27,500 bases of DNA from Priapulus caudatus (GCF_000485595.1 NW_014577534.1:197808-225307), one strand, 5' to 3'; counted from the first letter of the stretch, positions 9,432-21,450 are shown. A program made the numbers and translations. The notes: generated by a model not told the origin, from the letters alone.

Positions 9432-11906
9432 TGAGTCACGTGTTGCGCCTAATTGCTTGTTTATTAAGCTACCTGCGACTTTTTCATTCACACGCGATGG
9501 CCTTTCCGCATGTCTTTGGCGTTTCCCATCTCTATATATATAAGTGATTAGTGGGTCATCAGAAGTGCAGCATCTCATTGTATGCCTCTGACGTCATCCA
9601 TCAGCAGGCCACATGACGAGCCAGGCAAATAAGCTTGCCCTCATACTGGAATGCCAGACAGCGGGCCAGGCTCGGGTACCATACATACACTGGCCATTGC
9701 TTACTGTCAACATACGTCCACCAGATTTGGTGTCCGTTTCGCTAGCCCGTAAATAGACTTGTAACATATTTTGAAAGAAATACAAAACATCGTTAGCTCT
9801 TTTCGTACGAGCCTGTTTAGCAGATTCGAGACGCATTGGTATCAATATTTAGCACGGGTATTGTATAATATAATATCAGGAGTCTATCAATATCAATAAC
9901 AATCATTGATAGACTCCTGATAATATCAGCATATACCGCTAATATAATTTCCAGTAGTAGCGTGACTGATCAACTGCTATGGTGCATTCTATATTTCTAA
10001 ATTCGCAATGTAATTCGATAATGTATTAATGTATTATATGCTTTCACTGTGGCGATCGACGGCACATGTTGTTATGTATAATTAGTGGTCGCATCGCAGC
10101 GATAATCGATTTACTCCCTGCTCACAATTGATTGATTATCGATACATACGTGAAACACTAAACAGAACGCCGCATCTGTGATGTTTGCTGCTTCCGACAC
10201 AGGCTTCATTTTATATCAGTCTGTCGTTTCCTATTTACTCTACCATCGTGGCTTTCCTCAATATTAACTTAATCTGCTAGAATCTGGTTTAATTCCACCG
10301 AAGTGTACCAGGCCGGTCCGACGAGTTATTGATTGACCTTCTAATTATAGCTGCGGCATTCAACTTCGATCTCCTTTTGAGGGTACGGCGTTAAACTAAA
10401 GATATGCAAACGACGTTTGGCAACGTCACTAATTACATTTGTAATTATAAGAGATAAAATTTACGACGCGGATGCAAATGACGTCTTGTGGTTATGCGTA
10501 GAATTGTGAAAACGCTCATAAATTACCCTATAATTATGTCAATGTTTTCCAGTGGTGATAAGCAATCAGGCAGTAGAGAGGAGCGCGCTAGCCGACAAAT
10601 GCGTAGAACGTGTTCCTACGGCTTAATTAGCAGGCCGTTGTTATCAATCCGCAGAGAAATTTGTTGAAATTTGTTCATAATTTTGTTTTTTAGGGAGTTT
10701 TTTTTCTTCCATTTTTTACTTTTGATTGTCGTTTTTTTATCGTTACATTTTGGGATTGTTATAGTGCGGTCGAACAGCTGACAGAATCCATTGTTCGGCT
10801 TACGCGAGATCGCTGATTCTTTCTCGACACAATGTGTTGATGTTGCAAGAAAATTCTTGCGGCCCGATTGGCCTTTAACGCGTCGCTATCTAGCAGCTTG
10901 TGGCTCGTACAGCATAAACACGGCCACTTTTCTCCCACTCGGCAGCTACCTGTTTGTCTACAACAACCTGTCGTCGTAACTGCGACCGAGGCGTAACGAC
11001 GTGCCATTTACCCAGCTCTCCATCTGTGAAGGCTGCGCCGGGCTACACAAACACAGCGACGCTGCGTGCGATGCCATGATTAGCCTCGTGACGCAGGCAC
11101 TGCAAAACAGCGTTTTACAATCGCAACGTTATTTACGATCAACAGGTGGCAGGCGCGTCGCAGGGAGCCTGCAGCGAGCGTTGCGTCGCGATCGTATAGT
11201 ATAGTATCGTATCGTATAGGTGTTGTACAATAGTAAAAGGCGTCCATAAGCAGCAGGCCTGAATAAGCATCGAACAAAAATGTATTAAAAATACTCACAC
11301 TGTTTCGTCGCATACACAACACACAATTTATTCATGATAATACAGATTCCTATACTCCAGATAACTACAGATTCATGATTTATGCTCCGTTCGACACTTT
11401 TGCGAGTTCGATGATGCGAACTTCTACAAAGTAGTCGGATCACATTTCAAACACAAAAATGACCAACCGGTCACCATGGCTACGCCACTTGACTGAATGT
11501 CACAACTACACGACAAGACCAATTTACTTCTATTGCTTTCTAGACGTACACGAGACATCAAACTTGCGTGCATAATGCAAATAATTGCTCTCTAGTGCGG
11601 AATTTCACCGAAATAAATCCAAAACGCATTTTCTAGAGACAAAATAGTGCAATATGAAGAGGGTTACTGTTGTATGCCCCCTCAAAAGAAAGGCGAAGGT
11701 AAACTTGACTCGAACTGAACGATTACTCTCATTTCACCCACGTTGAAGAAATAAAGGCGCGTGAGAAGAGATCGACAAAGATTTGCATCGCAGATTAAGT
11801 TCAATTCTAAGGATATCGATGAATGGTTTAAATGCTAATATTTCATAGTTTTTTTTTACCAATAGATAGTGAGATCTGTTGCAGCATGTAATCATTTTAT
11901 CATCAC
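9432..11906. other. Non-coding stretch with one strong hairpin
   Basis: Apart from the inverted repeat at 9874-9922 I see only short ORFs without domains. Also present is a small CGTATAGTAT-type tandem at about 11187-11219. AT content is high around 10680-10740 (T-rich). No gene is supported. Confidence 0.5.
9874..9922. repeat. Perfect 18-bp inverted repeat (hairpin)
   Basis: TATCAGGAGTCTATCAAT at 9874-9891 is perfectly complementary to 9905-9922, with a 13-base loop. Allowing one mismatch and an internal loop, pairing continues outward (ATA at 9870-9872 with 9924-9926; GTATA at 9863-9867 with 9932-9936), giving a folded length near 74 bases. The ends again read TCAGGAGT, as in the microsatellite-edge modules. 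It may be a short foldback element or a hairpin RNA; the sequence alone cannot decide. Confidence 0.7.
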
Positions 11907-12052
11907 GTCTCTTCTTCTTCTTCCTCCTCCTCCTCCTCCTCCTCCTCCTCCTCTCCCTCTTCTTCCTCCTTCTTCTTCTTCTTCTTCTTCTTCTTCTTCT
12001 TCGTCGTCGTCGTCTTTTTTTTCTTCTTCTTCTTCTGCTTCTTCTTCTTTTT
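11907..12052. repeat. Polypyrimidine triplet tract (CTT)n(CCT)n(CGT)n
   Basis: About 146 bases, almost pure pyrimidine on the + strand. It shifts from CTT to CCT, back to CTT, then TCG triplets, then T-rich. The Ser/Pro/Leu ORFs are low-complexity by-products. Long homopurine-homopyrimidine runs with internal mirror symmetry can form triplex (H-DNA); that is general knowledge. Confidence 0.93.
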
Positions 12053-12260
12053 GTCGAAATATTTTTTCCGTTTATTGGGCAATTAATCGTTTAGGAGGAA
12101 AATATGAAAACAATTTTCGTAAAAATCGCGCGTGTAAGTTCCCCAGTAAATCCACAATTGTTCATTAAACACAAACTCGGCTCGGTTGGCATTGACCTCC
12201 AGTTCAGGGCCTCGTGAAAAACGTGTAGTAGGTTGATAGTTAGCAGCACATCTAAATGTT

Positions 12261-12288
12261 CTAGAACCTAGAATCTAGAATCTAGATT
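12261..12288. repeat. Four tandem heptamers CTAGAAT with HSE-like palindrome
   Basis: CTAGAAC, CTAGAAT, CTAGAAT, CTAGATT follow in register. With the preceding bases, GTTCTAGAAC (12258-12267) is a perfect 10-base palindrome containing TTCnnGAA, the inverted-pentamer core of a heat-shock element, and AATCTAGATT at the other end is a second palindrome. Whether it binds HSF is inference; there is no gene close by. Confidence 0.5.
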
Positions 12289-14817
12289 GTTCTTGTAAAC
12301 ATGGCAGAGCAAGACAATCATAAAGTTAAGACAAATCTGGGAACTGTGATACCTCGGAAAACCTTGCCAAGATTTAGAATGGCGCTAATGTTAGAATCTT
12401 TTGGCCAACGGCTTAGGGCAAAATATCGTGATTAAGACTAATCTTTGAAGTAGACATTTCCCTAACAGCGCCCTCCGGGATATTCGAGTCAAGTTTGATA
12501 TCCCAGAGCGTATAGTTCTAAGAGAGGGTAGCACTGGCCTGCGAAAATGTGTAACCAACTAAAAGGCCGATCGCATGCGGTAGTAATTCTGAAACTCTTA
12601 TCATTAATAACAACATGCTGACGCGGTGAATATGAACTCCATAAGTAAAGAGAGTGAAATGCGTTGCGCGCGGAAGAAAGTCGTGAGTAGAACTTTCATA
12701 AAGTCCGTATGTCAATCATATATAAAATTATAAAGCATGAATCTAAGCATAAAGGGTGTATCTGCTATATTAATGGAAAGATGCCGATACGAAATCTCTA
12801 TACAGAGCCAATTAGGACAGGAAATATGTTAAGTGATAACCTTAATAGCCGAATTTGTTTCAATATCCCGGGGAGCTAGGGTTGATTTCGGCATCATGAT
12901 GATTTAGAGTGTCCTTTCGTTGTGGTTTGCTGTGTTTTCGATGCCGTCTTTGTGGCGTATGGAGGACCTTGTTCTAAAACATTTAAAAATAGCATCTTAA
13001 AATACAGACGCCAATCTCAACGTCTGGGGCGCTTTTACGCGCTAGTCACATAAAAAACAAAATTGGCGTATCCGTGATAAGACCCCGTGGCATCTCTGGC
13101 CTCTCTGCTGGTGGTATACCTCGGTGTCTCTATAGTTATCTCCTGGCATAGAGAAGAGGGTATCACATTTTTGTTCAGCTATCTCGTGCCATGGTATTCG
13201 TGCCACAAGGCGATTACAACCAACAATATGTAAGGCAGTTTATTTTCATGCTAATACACAGACAATACAAAGCCATTTCTACTCGGGCAGGCACGCAAAA
13301 GCTACCAGCACATCTCCACGTTGTTGATTTTGTCTTAACCAAATATTTTTGTACAGCGTCTTTAGTGAGCGCTGGCAGATTTCCACCTTCTTCTTTCCTT
13401 TCATTTTCATGTTGTGAGCTTGCGACGTACTGCTAGCACCACCGCAACGCCTAGTCTGTTGCAGTAGTCGCCTCTCGAGATGAAACCAAGCATTTTGTAT
13501 AAACTACACGTTTCTTCAGTTGCTTTTGGTAATTTGAATAGCGCCAATGTATGGTCTCGCTCGGTGTTTTTTGCGGTTGTTTAGAAAATTAAATAACAGA
13601 TGTTGATCAGTATTGGCTTACGGCTATATGTATTTGGTGGTGCATGGCTGAAGCTCTAATGTACGAGAGCCACACTAACCGCGGCGTCGCGTGACAGTCG
13701 GAGTTCGCCGATTGCTGACAAAAACAAGAAAACAACCACAATTGAAAGATCGTAAAAATGGCGATGTAATCGTTGGGGCTTAATTTCAAATCTAGATGAA
13801 ATCGAGCGCGAGCAAGATCACGTATCGTGTATAAGACATGGCGCACTAACCGCGTCTACACGCGTGGTTTGCTGGGCAGATGAAAAGGCAAAGTGCGAGG
13901 AACATATATCGATGTAGTCGATCAACTGAGAAACCTCTACCTATTTTATTGCATTTTGTCTTTTCTGTTGTTTATCTTGCATTGCGAACTGAAAACGAAA
14001 CGTTATAATTATACTCATTTACTGGCGTAATGGCGGAACTTTTAAGAAGTCGCTGAGGTATTTGTGTTTTAAAATAATCGTGTTAATCATCTTAATATTT
14101 GTTTCTGCCAAATTATATTAGATTAACAGCTACTAACGACAGAGCCTAACGTCATAAATTTCTACTTCGCTCTGTCATCGTAATTGGCTTATACACGTAG
14201 CATACACGCGCTTATAGTGCAATGTCAGTGTACAACTGCTCGCAGGGTAGGTGGCGTGCGCTGTAGAAGGGTAGCAAAGTACTTTTAAAAATCACATTTT
14301 GGTGGAATATATTTTGGCCGTGTTATCCCAAGCCCAGTCGATGTTTTTGCGCTTTGTACACGTGGCTATAACGCGGCGGTGAAGCGCTCATTGTGTATAT
14401 ACACTCTTCCCGCACGCATATACCCAGACGAACGCAGCTAACCTCCTCGTGACCGCAGACGATCGTGTACTCCACTCCACATACAACACAACCCAGGCAT
14501 CGACTGTGATATTTAGTGGCGGAGATAATTGCTGACGCCGCCTCCCGCTCTGTCTTATTAATAAATTTTACTACGTCGACAAAGCGATGGGAGGAGGAGT
14601 CATCCGCATGCAAGGCTAACGAAACATCTGCCCTAGCGCGCCCGTCAAACTTCCTATGAATTGGCGCGTGAATTGCCGCAGCTGTGTTTGCTAAAAGTTC
14701 CCCGCAATGGTTTCTGACATTCTAGGAAACATGTCGTACATGCAGACGATTGATCGAGGTATTGTACATATAGAAGCGGCGGATTACTCGAAAAGCGCAG
14801 CTATGCCGCCACCAGCG

Positions 14818-14831
14818 CCATTAGATGGCAG
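14818..14831 (+). promoter_or_regulatory. CTCF-like motif
   Basis: CCATTAGATGGCAG matches the bilaterian CTCF core CCASYAGRKGGCRS at 13 of 14 positions (only the S position has T). It lies about 2.6 kb upstream of the channel start, in the same orientation as the motif at 17048. Binding is inference. Confidence 0.35.
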
Positions 14832-17047
14832 GTGATGTCTGGTCGCCACGTGAACGCTATATAGCCACCCGCTACACCCTTTGTCTCGCTGAAATATGAA
14901 CATTCTTAACAGAATTATTGCCGCTCTGCGCCATTCCTGCTAGGGATATGGTTGCTTCTACCGCCATGCTGCTACACGAATATGCTGGCTTCACCTACCG
15001 TGCAATATATCTAAACAAGCCGTATCGAATTTAACACTCAAAGAAGCCAGTTCACGGAATCGAAATGAATCTTAATACAGCTGAGTGTCGGGAATCCACA
15101 CAACTATTTACTGCGCGAACGTGTTTTACTAATCGCTTTGATTTTCTTAGAAGAAAGGCTACACTAGCGCAGATGCACGGGGCAGGTCTTATATTTGTAT
15201 AAAATGGCGTTTGTTGCGTTGCCGTTAACGCAACGTTTCTCAAATATGGTGTGATACAACACAAAATGTTCATGCGATATCCATGTCATTTGGCATTTCC
15301 GGATTTGCGCTCCGGATTTGTTAAATTCGTATATCACGACCTGACGAACATTGACGAATTACTGCCTAAGCGTCTGCATATGAAATCCGTTATTTTTAAG
15401 ATATTTATGTATCAAGTATTTGGTTATTGATTAACGCTAAGTAGGTATCTATCATATTATTAAAATATATTATCGAATAAGATTAAGATGAGTATTTTTC
15501 ATTCATCGGGAAGGGATTAGAAAGATCCACAGGCAGGTTGATGGCTGAAATACTATTTGCTACTAGTATAGAACCAGTGCGTTATTAGTCACGTTGTTTC
15601 CTTCATTTTCAGAGACAGAAAGACGATGACAGCGCCGTAAATTACCGTAATTTGACATACAGTAGTGACAGCACGATGCCATTCAGTTAGTGTCCCCCAG
15701 GCGAAACCTCCCCAGCGTCTACCCGAAAGAAAAAAAAGCGACCATATATTGACTTAGGCAAGTCGCCTCAGCGCGGACGGGCCCGCGAGTGACCAGCTAC
15801 GCATTTCTAGTAGACAGTCCCCGCTGTAAGTCTCGCGACAAGTGATCGGCGGAGAGCGAGGATCGCGCGGGCCGTGGACAGGGATAGATGCACGAGCTTT
15901 ATCAGGCGCCCCGCGCCGTCTATATTCGCTCCGGCGAGCGTTGCTAGTTTCTACTTCGCCGCAGTCGTCAGCGACTAAATATACCAAACGTTCCCGGCTG
16001 AAGCCAGCGCGAGTTTTTGCGCTTGGCGAGGCATCAGGAGTCTGCGCAATGCGCGAGTGTTTCTTGTTGGTGAATAATAGACTATTCATTTTGTAAAGAG
16101 CCACCACTTGAAACTGTTGAGAGCCTCGCTGGAGTGGGCTGATGCAATGCTGGAGAGAGAGAGAGATGTTTTGTGCAATTTACTATACTCAGCCTTCACG
16201 TTTGAAGTTTTGAGAAGCTAGTCCGGCGCCGCAACAGTTGTCGACAGCGACGGGGAGAATAGTGAATCACATCGGCGACCAGTCTAAAGTTGTATAGAAA
16301 ACTGACCAGTGGCTGGTTGAGGTGTTGCGTCGCCGGCACATACGAGTCGTCGATGGCAGGATAAACACTTGAAATCCGCCGCGCCCGTCGTATTATACTG
16401 TTCCTGAGCAGAGCACATATGTTACACGAAGCCAGCTTGTGCGTGCGAGACAAAGTATTCAGTCAAGAAACGAACAACGAACAGGCCGATTAGGTTCGCG
16501 TGAACACCCCGCCAGTAGACATTACCATATCCAGTGCCTTCTCCCGGTCATCTGGACTGTAAGTGCGGACCGGATGTGTCAGCGCAACGACCGTTTAGCC
16601 AACCGGAAGACTGGTGAGGCACTGGCCAACTAGGAAAAACTTGGCGTTGCATCCACATGTTTTGACAGCTAGTAAACAGGTCAAGTTCTTAAGCGCCCAC
16701 CTTTCTCCAGCGGGCGCTGTCACATCTAACATAGCGGCATCTATCAAAGCCAACATTCGACACTGATGTTTCGTTCAGGGAAGCGGGTGTGGTAGGCCGA
16801 CGTGACGTGAGTCACCAGTTAACCCGGCCGCAAAAGAGAGAGAGAGACAGGAAAAACCATTGCCCCAATTTGCCCGGTGCGAACTACTCTAAAATCGAAT
16901 GCAACTACAGTAGAAGTTAACCGGCATCCTTCCGGAATGATCTCATAATCCCCACTCGCTGGCGTGACTCTCGGGGATTATAACTGTAAAAACGCGTTGC
17001 TACGCCCCGCGCGTAAACCGCGACGGCGATGAAGAGTGCTGACACCA

Positions 17048-17060
17048 CCGCCAGGTGGCG
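17048..17060 (+). promoter_or_regulatory. CTCF-like motif about 370 bp upstream of the K2P start
   Basis: CCGCCAGGTGGCG fits the CTCF core (C-C-n-S-Y-A-G-R-K-G-G-C-R) with one deviation at the third base, and includes AGGTGGCG as in arthropod CTCF sites. It also contains an E-box CAGGTG, so an E-box factor is an alternative. Its position near the presumed promoter is typical for either. Confidence 0.35.
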
Positions 17061-17374
17061 TCCGATCCAGTGCGAAGCCCCAGCGACCCCCCAGAAACAG
17101 CTGCGTGTCTTCACTCGATATAATCTCGGTTTACGAGAATCGAAGTAATGTGTACGTTACCTCGTTCTGAAGTTGATAAAGCGCAATGCTCGATGCGTGA
17201 TAAGGAACGGGCAAAGCGCAAGTGTATCGGAACGCTGTGGTAAACGTGCACCCGTGCTACGCGATCTTCTGTGTTTACTAGCTAGCTGGCACATCTACTA
17301 AGATGCGTGAACGCAATCTCCAGCGAATACGCGTTTCAGCACACTGAAGCCCGTACGTCAGCATTGCGTGTGTA

Positions 17375-17428
17375 TAGCAAACACCGGGATTCTCTAAACA
17401 TCGGCAAAAAAACTACAATCAGTTCGAA
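17375..17428 (+). other. Leader immediately 5' of the K2P start codon
   Basis: An in-frame TAG opens this 54-base stretch, which has no ATG in the K2P frame before the start. It is probably 5' UTR. A cryptic acceptor-like CAG sits at 17420-17422 with a poor pyrimidine tract, so an untranslated upstream exon is possible but unproven. No TATA box or clear initiator could be fixed in the preceding few hundred bases. Confidence 0.5.
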
Positions 17429-17930
17429 ATGGCGGCGAAGCTGTCGTCTCGTGTGTCCTCCATTGCATCAATGGCGACGAGCGCTTCTAACGCCATAAAG
17501 CAGAAGATTTCGATGAAGGACGACATTCCGTTCCTAGAACGCCAGATCTATTCGTGCCCGTCGTGGTCGACGGTGAAAAAGAAAGTGAAATACTATTCGA
17601 AAAAATGGTTCACACACGTCGGTCTGGTGACAATTCTTTTGGGATACCTCGTGCTTGGAGCGTACATCTTCATGACTCTCGAACGCGAGTATGAAGATCG
17701 CATGAAAGAAGAGATAGCCAGCTTCAAGCTGGCGCTCATCGACGAACTGTGGACTAAGAAGGATGGCATCACTGTGCAAGCCGAATGGCGAACGACTATA
17801 CAGAGCTTACTGGATCGGTATGAGGATAAGCTGAGACAGGCGGCCATGCTAGGGTTGAAGTCAAACTCGGAGCCCCAGTGGACACCAATGGGCTCCATCT
17901 TCTTCTCGGCCACAGTTATTACGACCATCG
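17429..17930 (+). CDS. Two-pore-domain potassium channel (K2P, TWK-type), first coding exon
   Basis: Seen: 167 codons plus one base of a split codon. Residues 1-60 are a basic, Ser/Lys-rich cytosolic N-terminus. Residues 62-84 are a hydrophobic helix (GLVTILLGYLVLGAYIFM) taken as TM1. Residues 85-145 are charged and helical, as expected for the extracellular cap. Residues 151-167 (WTPMGSIFFSATVITTI), followed by a split Gly codon, match pore helix 1 and the start of the T-x-G-Y-G filter. Known for the family: K2P subunits have two pore loops and four TM helices, dimerise, and carry background K+ current at the plasma membrane. The start is supported by an in-frame TAG at 17375-17377, no other ATG before 17429, and an A at -3 with a G at +4. 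The cap contains no Cys (the only Cys is residue 43, before TM1), so the cap disulphide of TWIK/TREK-type channels seems absent. Which K2P subfamily it belongs to is inference. The exon lacks TM2-TM4 and pore 2, which must lie downstream. Confidence 0.9.
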
Positions 17931-17936
17931 GTAAGT
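17931..17936 (+). other. 5' splice donor of the K2P first coding exon
   Basis: The sequence ATCG|GTAAGT is a perfect metazoan donor and interrupts the Gly codon of the selectivity filter after its first base (phase 1). Read-through would give Gly-Lys and then an immediate TAG at 17936-17938, which breaks the obligatory G-Y-G filter, so splicing here is very likely. Confidence 0.88.
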
Positions 17937-18034
17937 AGGTGTTTGTTCTTTTCCGATTCCACCATCCTGCTGCGATTATATATATATAGCACGAATAATA
18001 ATTTAAGAAAACGCAAGGTGAATTGGCGAGTGAT

Positions 18035-18139
18035 TATGACTATATCTCTATGACTATAGTATACGACTATGACGACTATAACGACTATATACGACTATAT
18101 GACTATACTAGACTATATGACTATGGCTATGACTATATC
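18035..18139. repeat. Degenerate (GACTATA)n minisatellite
   Basis: TATGACTATA, ACGACTATA and TATACTAGACTATA units of 6-10 bases repeat for about 105 bases just inside the K2P intron. It contains many CTATAG/TATA steps, and the unit length drifts. Confidence 0.8.
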
Positions 18140-20202
18140 ATATGCGATAAAACTCTACACCGCGGCGCCACTTTAATCTTGTGTTTTTATTCGGTTTTAT
18201 GATAGATGCTTGGTTTCGGCAGCTATTTTAGGGTAAATTTTGGGATCAACGGCTAGAGATTTATGCGTTGGTGGGTGAGAACGATTGTTCAAATCGATTA
18301 CTGCTGTCACCAATATCTCTAATGCAAATGATTCGTTACGAGGGTAGCAGCCTGTCGGCTGTCAACCTATGTTATTCGTTAGTTGTGTCTGCTATGTACG
18401 TAGGATGTACTTTTACGAACGAAATGAATTCATATTTGCAACGCAAAGTCAACGTATAGATCGCTGCTGTCAAATTCATGATTGATACGCGGTGATGTGT
18501 ATTGATAAAACTTGTGTTGTACGAAATCGCAAGTTATGCGTCTGGGCATTTTATTGGTGCTTTTTTGTTATATATGTCGCCTGCTCTACAGTATTTTCAC
18601 GTGATATCGGATGCATCCTTCTACATCTCCCAACACACATGGCGGCGTTAGTTCGTTAAACGACATACGTGAATTTGACAAAATCCGACAGAATCTACAA
18701 GTGAGCGTACGCACGAGATAGAAAGCAAGTTACCGCATGTAGGGGGGTATTATAGAGAGTGATACTCCGAGGAAGCGATGTGCGACAGGGAGGGGGTGTA
18801 ACGTTAACGTTAGCTACGTATATACGGATGTTGCACCAAGATGAACGATAGGGCGGTTTCTTAGTGGGAGGGGGATAGTTTAGATGCGGAAGATAAACCG
18901 TGTGTTTAGTTTTCCGGTCTTAACACACCCTCGGTACAGTGGAACGCCGCAGCTAGCGTGGTTTCACTCGATGGGACACCATCGTGCGGACGACGTTGAG
19001 ATGAATGTCAATCCAGTGAAAACAAACAGTTGAAACTAGCAATAACAAATAGAGTCGCCGTGTATGGGCCTCATATGTTTTGCTCGAGCGTGTTGCATCT
19101 CAGGACCTCCGAAACTACGACTCGTGTTTCACGCTGAAGCTAAAATGCAGCGGATTTGCTAGAAAACGTCGACATCTGCAATCTAACCGCACATTACACG
19201 TAAATACCCGATATTTATGAGTTCATTAAGTGCTAAATTTGAGTACATAAGTTCATCCATGGGTTTTTGGCGTCATACGCGCACGTGTTACCGCGTACGT
19301 GGCGTAAACAGTCTCTCTAAAACGTAATGCTCTGATGCTTAAAAACGAACATTGCAGCTTCATCCACGCTCGACCGTTCCAGAAACGCTTGCTCAAGTCA
19401 TCACGCACTGGCTGAAACATGGGCGTGGACGGCTCATGTCGACATAGCGACGAGCATGCTGATGAAGATAGAACGCCGACGTTATCTGTCGTGTCTAATG
19501 TCATTCTCGTAGCTGCCGTGCATGTCGTCCACCTCTCGGCAAGCTCTCCTCCTCTCCTGTGTCTGAGATAGCGCGTGCGTACGACGATCCAATGGCGGAT
19601 ATGTTTTGTGATAGGCCCGGGGATGAACGAACACAGTATTGTTACATCGGAAGTCTGCAGTTTTTACAAGATTTCAAGGTGATTTAACTTCTAGCTGCTA
19701 TAATTAACCGAGCCGAGTTGAATCGGCAATAAAATAGCACATTCGTACCAATATGAAGCTGTTTGTATATCTCAGCAGGTTTTTACTGGTCCCAGTCACT
19801 AAAATTTCAAGTAAACACATTATAGATCGTGGGGTATATCATAATATCATTATGTATATGGCTGCGCTGTGATATATTGAGTTGACATATTACTCCGCAT
19901 CTGGCAATTAAACAACAGATTTCTTCATCACATCATACGAGCGAAGTTGATGAAGTGATTTTTTTGTGCTTAAAATCTACGCATGCCTTGCCTCATCATG
20001 ACCTGGTAAGGTCAAAGTAGTCTTTAACTTATCCTAGTCGAAAGATAATTTTGATTGCGTGTGCAGCAATTCCAAAATACAGATTACGGGCGTGGAGTAG
20101 CAGCTGCTCACGGCTGGCCGATAGCATGACAACGGTGATACAATGTGAAAGTAAACGATGCCATCGCCTTCTACATCTTAATTTCTATTTTCCCATCTCT
20201 TC

Positions 20203-20205
<3 letters not shown>

Positions 20206-20265
<60 letters not shown>
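20206..20265. repeat. (CT)n microsatellite
   Basis: About 60 bases of CT dinucleotide with one TTT interruption, followed after 23 bases by a run of 13 C (20289-20301). Confidence 0.95.
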
Positions 20266-21189
20266 ACGTCTTACGCACTAGCGCTCTTCCCCCCCCCCCC
20301 CACTCGCTCTCCCCATCGGAGACTGCCCGCGCTCTCTCGTCAAACAATGGCTGCCGCATGGTTTATGGCTCCATTATTATTTAACGTAGGAAGCTTTTAG
20401 TACAATCATTACTGACCCATCGAACGAGCCGTACGACGAAAACTATGTGGCCTGTAACCGGCCGGCGAACATACTTAATCGGCGCTCATCAACGGTTTGT
20501 ATGCTCTTGCTCTCCTGGAACGTGTTGTTGCATATGTAATGACACGTTAAACAGTCACCACGGTGAGGTTTTTACACAGCGCATATCGTCGCTGCAAAGA
20601 CTCATTTAAAACAATAGATTATGACGCGCGCACGACGCCTACAAGACGGCCGGTTGACGCTGACACATGATTGATGCTGAAATATAATATTAAGTATTTG
20701 TTTGATAAGTTGCGGAACCCACTCCGATACGAAGCACCTGCTTATATTCCGAATGATCTCGTTAGTATAGGCATCGCAATGATATGTAGCTGCCTGTTGT
20801 ATAGTTCCGGTTTCATTATAGATTCTAGCCGATAAGCTACCTTGATACAGTTGAACTGATGAAACATCCTACGACTAAAATAGCGGTGTGCAGGTCCCGA
20901 GTCTATCTATCAACATCAATGTGTGCACCATACTCATCACTAAGCCGTATTTAACTCATTCCCGTACCATGCAATTATTTATTACCGCTTCCGAAACTCC
21001 CGAACACACTTTGCCCGTAATACTGACTATAAGACTGAAATAGTTTTGTGGTATGAGAACGCCGAGCACGCGGTTTAGCGATGGCAAGGGCAGCGAGGGT
21101 ATTTCTTGCAAATATTTTCTGAACAAATATAAACAATCGCTTGGCGCGATATAGAGCGGTTGAAATAAAAGAAAATTAACATACCGAAA

Positions 21190-21450
21190 GTAAGACAGAG
21201 TGAACGAGAGCGAGATTTCGAAAAGCAGAGTGAGTCTGTAAGAAAGAGAACGAAAGCGGGCGAGCGCAAGAGAGCGACGTGAGAAGCGAATGAGAGAAAC
21301 ATATATAAAAAGATAGGGTAAGAAGCTAAGGGGAGCTTGAGACGAAATAAAGAGATTATGCTGGAGAGAGAGCGAGAGAGATATAGAAAGAGAGAAAGCG
21401 AGCGAGAGAGAGGAAGAGAGAGAGAGAGAGAGAAAGAGAGAGAGCGAGAT
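21190..21450. repeat. Purine-rich (GA)n-like tract
   Basis: About 260 bases, mostly A and G on the + strand, with irregular GAGAAAGAGCGAG units that become purer (GA)n near 21410-21445. The ORFs in it are low-complexity. Confidence 0.85.

Larger units (their letters stand above)
12289..17374. other. Upstream region of the K2P gene, no other gene seen
   Basis: It contains a 7-bp inverted repeat GGGATAT/ATATCCC at 12477-12483/12498-12504, two CTCF-like motifs (14818 and 17048) and a GC-rich patch at 15750-16050 with overlapping antisense ORFs (84 and 117 residues) that show no domain. Distal enhancers and untranslated exons of the channel gene would be expected here, but none can be fixed from sequence alone. 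Confidence 0.45.

Noticed and set aside
11869-12168. Poly-Pro/poly-Ser ORF of 99 residues
   Set aside because: It is encoded by the CTT/CCT triplet tract; the non-repeat ends have no similarity to a known domain.
14323-14613. Minus-strand ORF of 96 residues with several Cys
   Set aside because: The Cys spacing fits no zinc-finger or toxin-like framework I know; there is no signal peptide or splice context, and the length is within chance.
16036-16045. TCAGGAGTCT, identical to the start of the 9.87-kb hairpin arm
   Set aside because: It is a ten-base match with no microsatellite edge and no inverted partner nearby, so it is probably chance.
17534-17928. Two minus-strand ORFs (81 and 111 residues) opposite the K2P exon
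   Set aside because: They are mirror frames of a well-supported exon, with no domain and no splice support.
18279-18306. tRNA B-box-like GTTCAAATC near 18288
   Set aside because: No A box at the proper distance and no acceptor or anticodon stem can be drawn.
20069-20090. AG-AT-TAC-GGG as a possible second K2P exon start
   Set aside because: Splicing there would give Asp-Tyr-Gly in place of the obligatory Gly-Tyr-Gly, and the following codons (Arg-Gly-Val) do not match the family.
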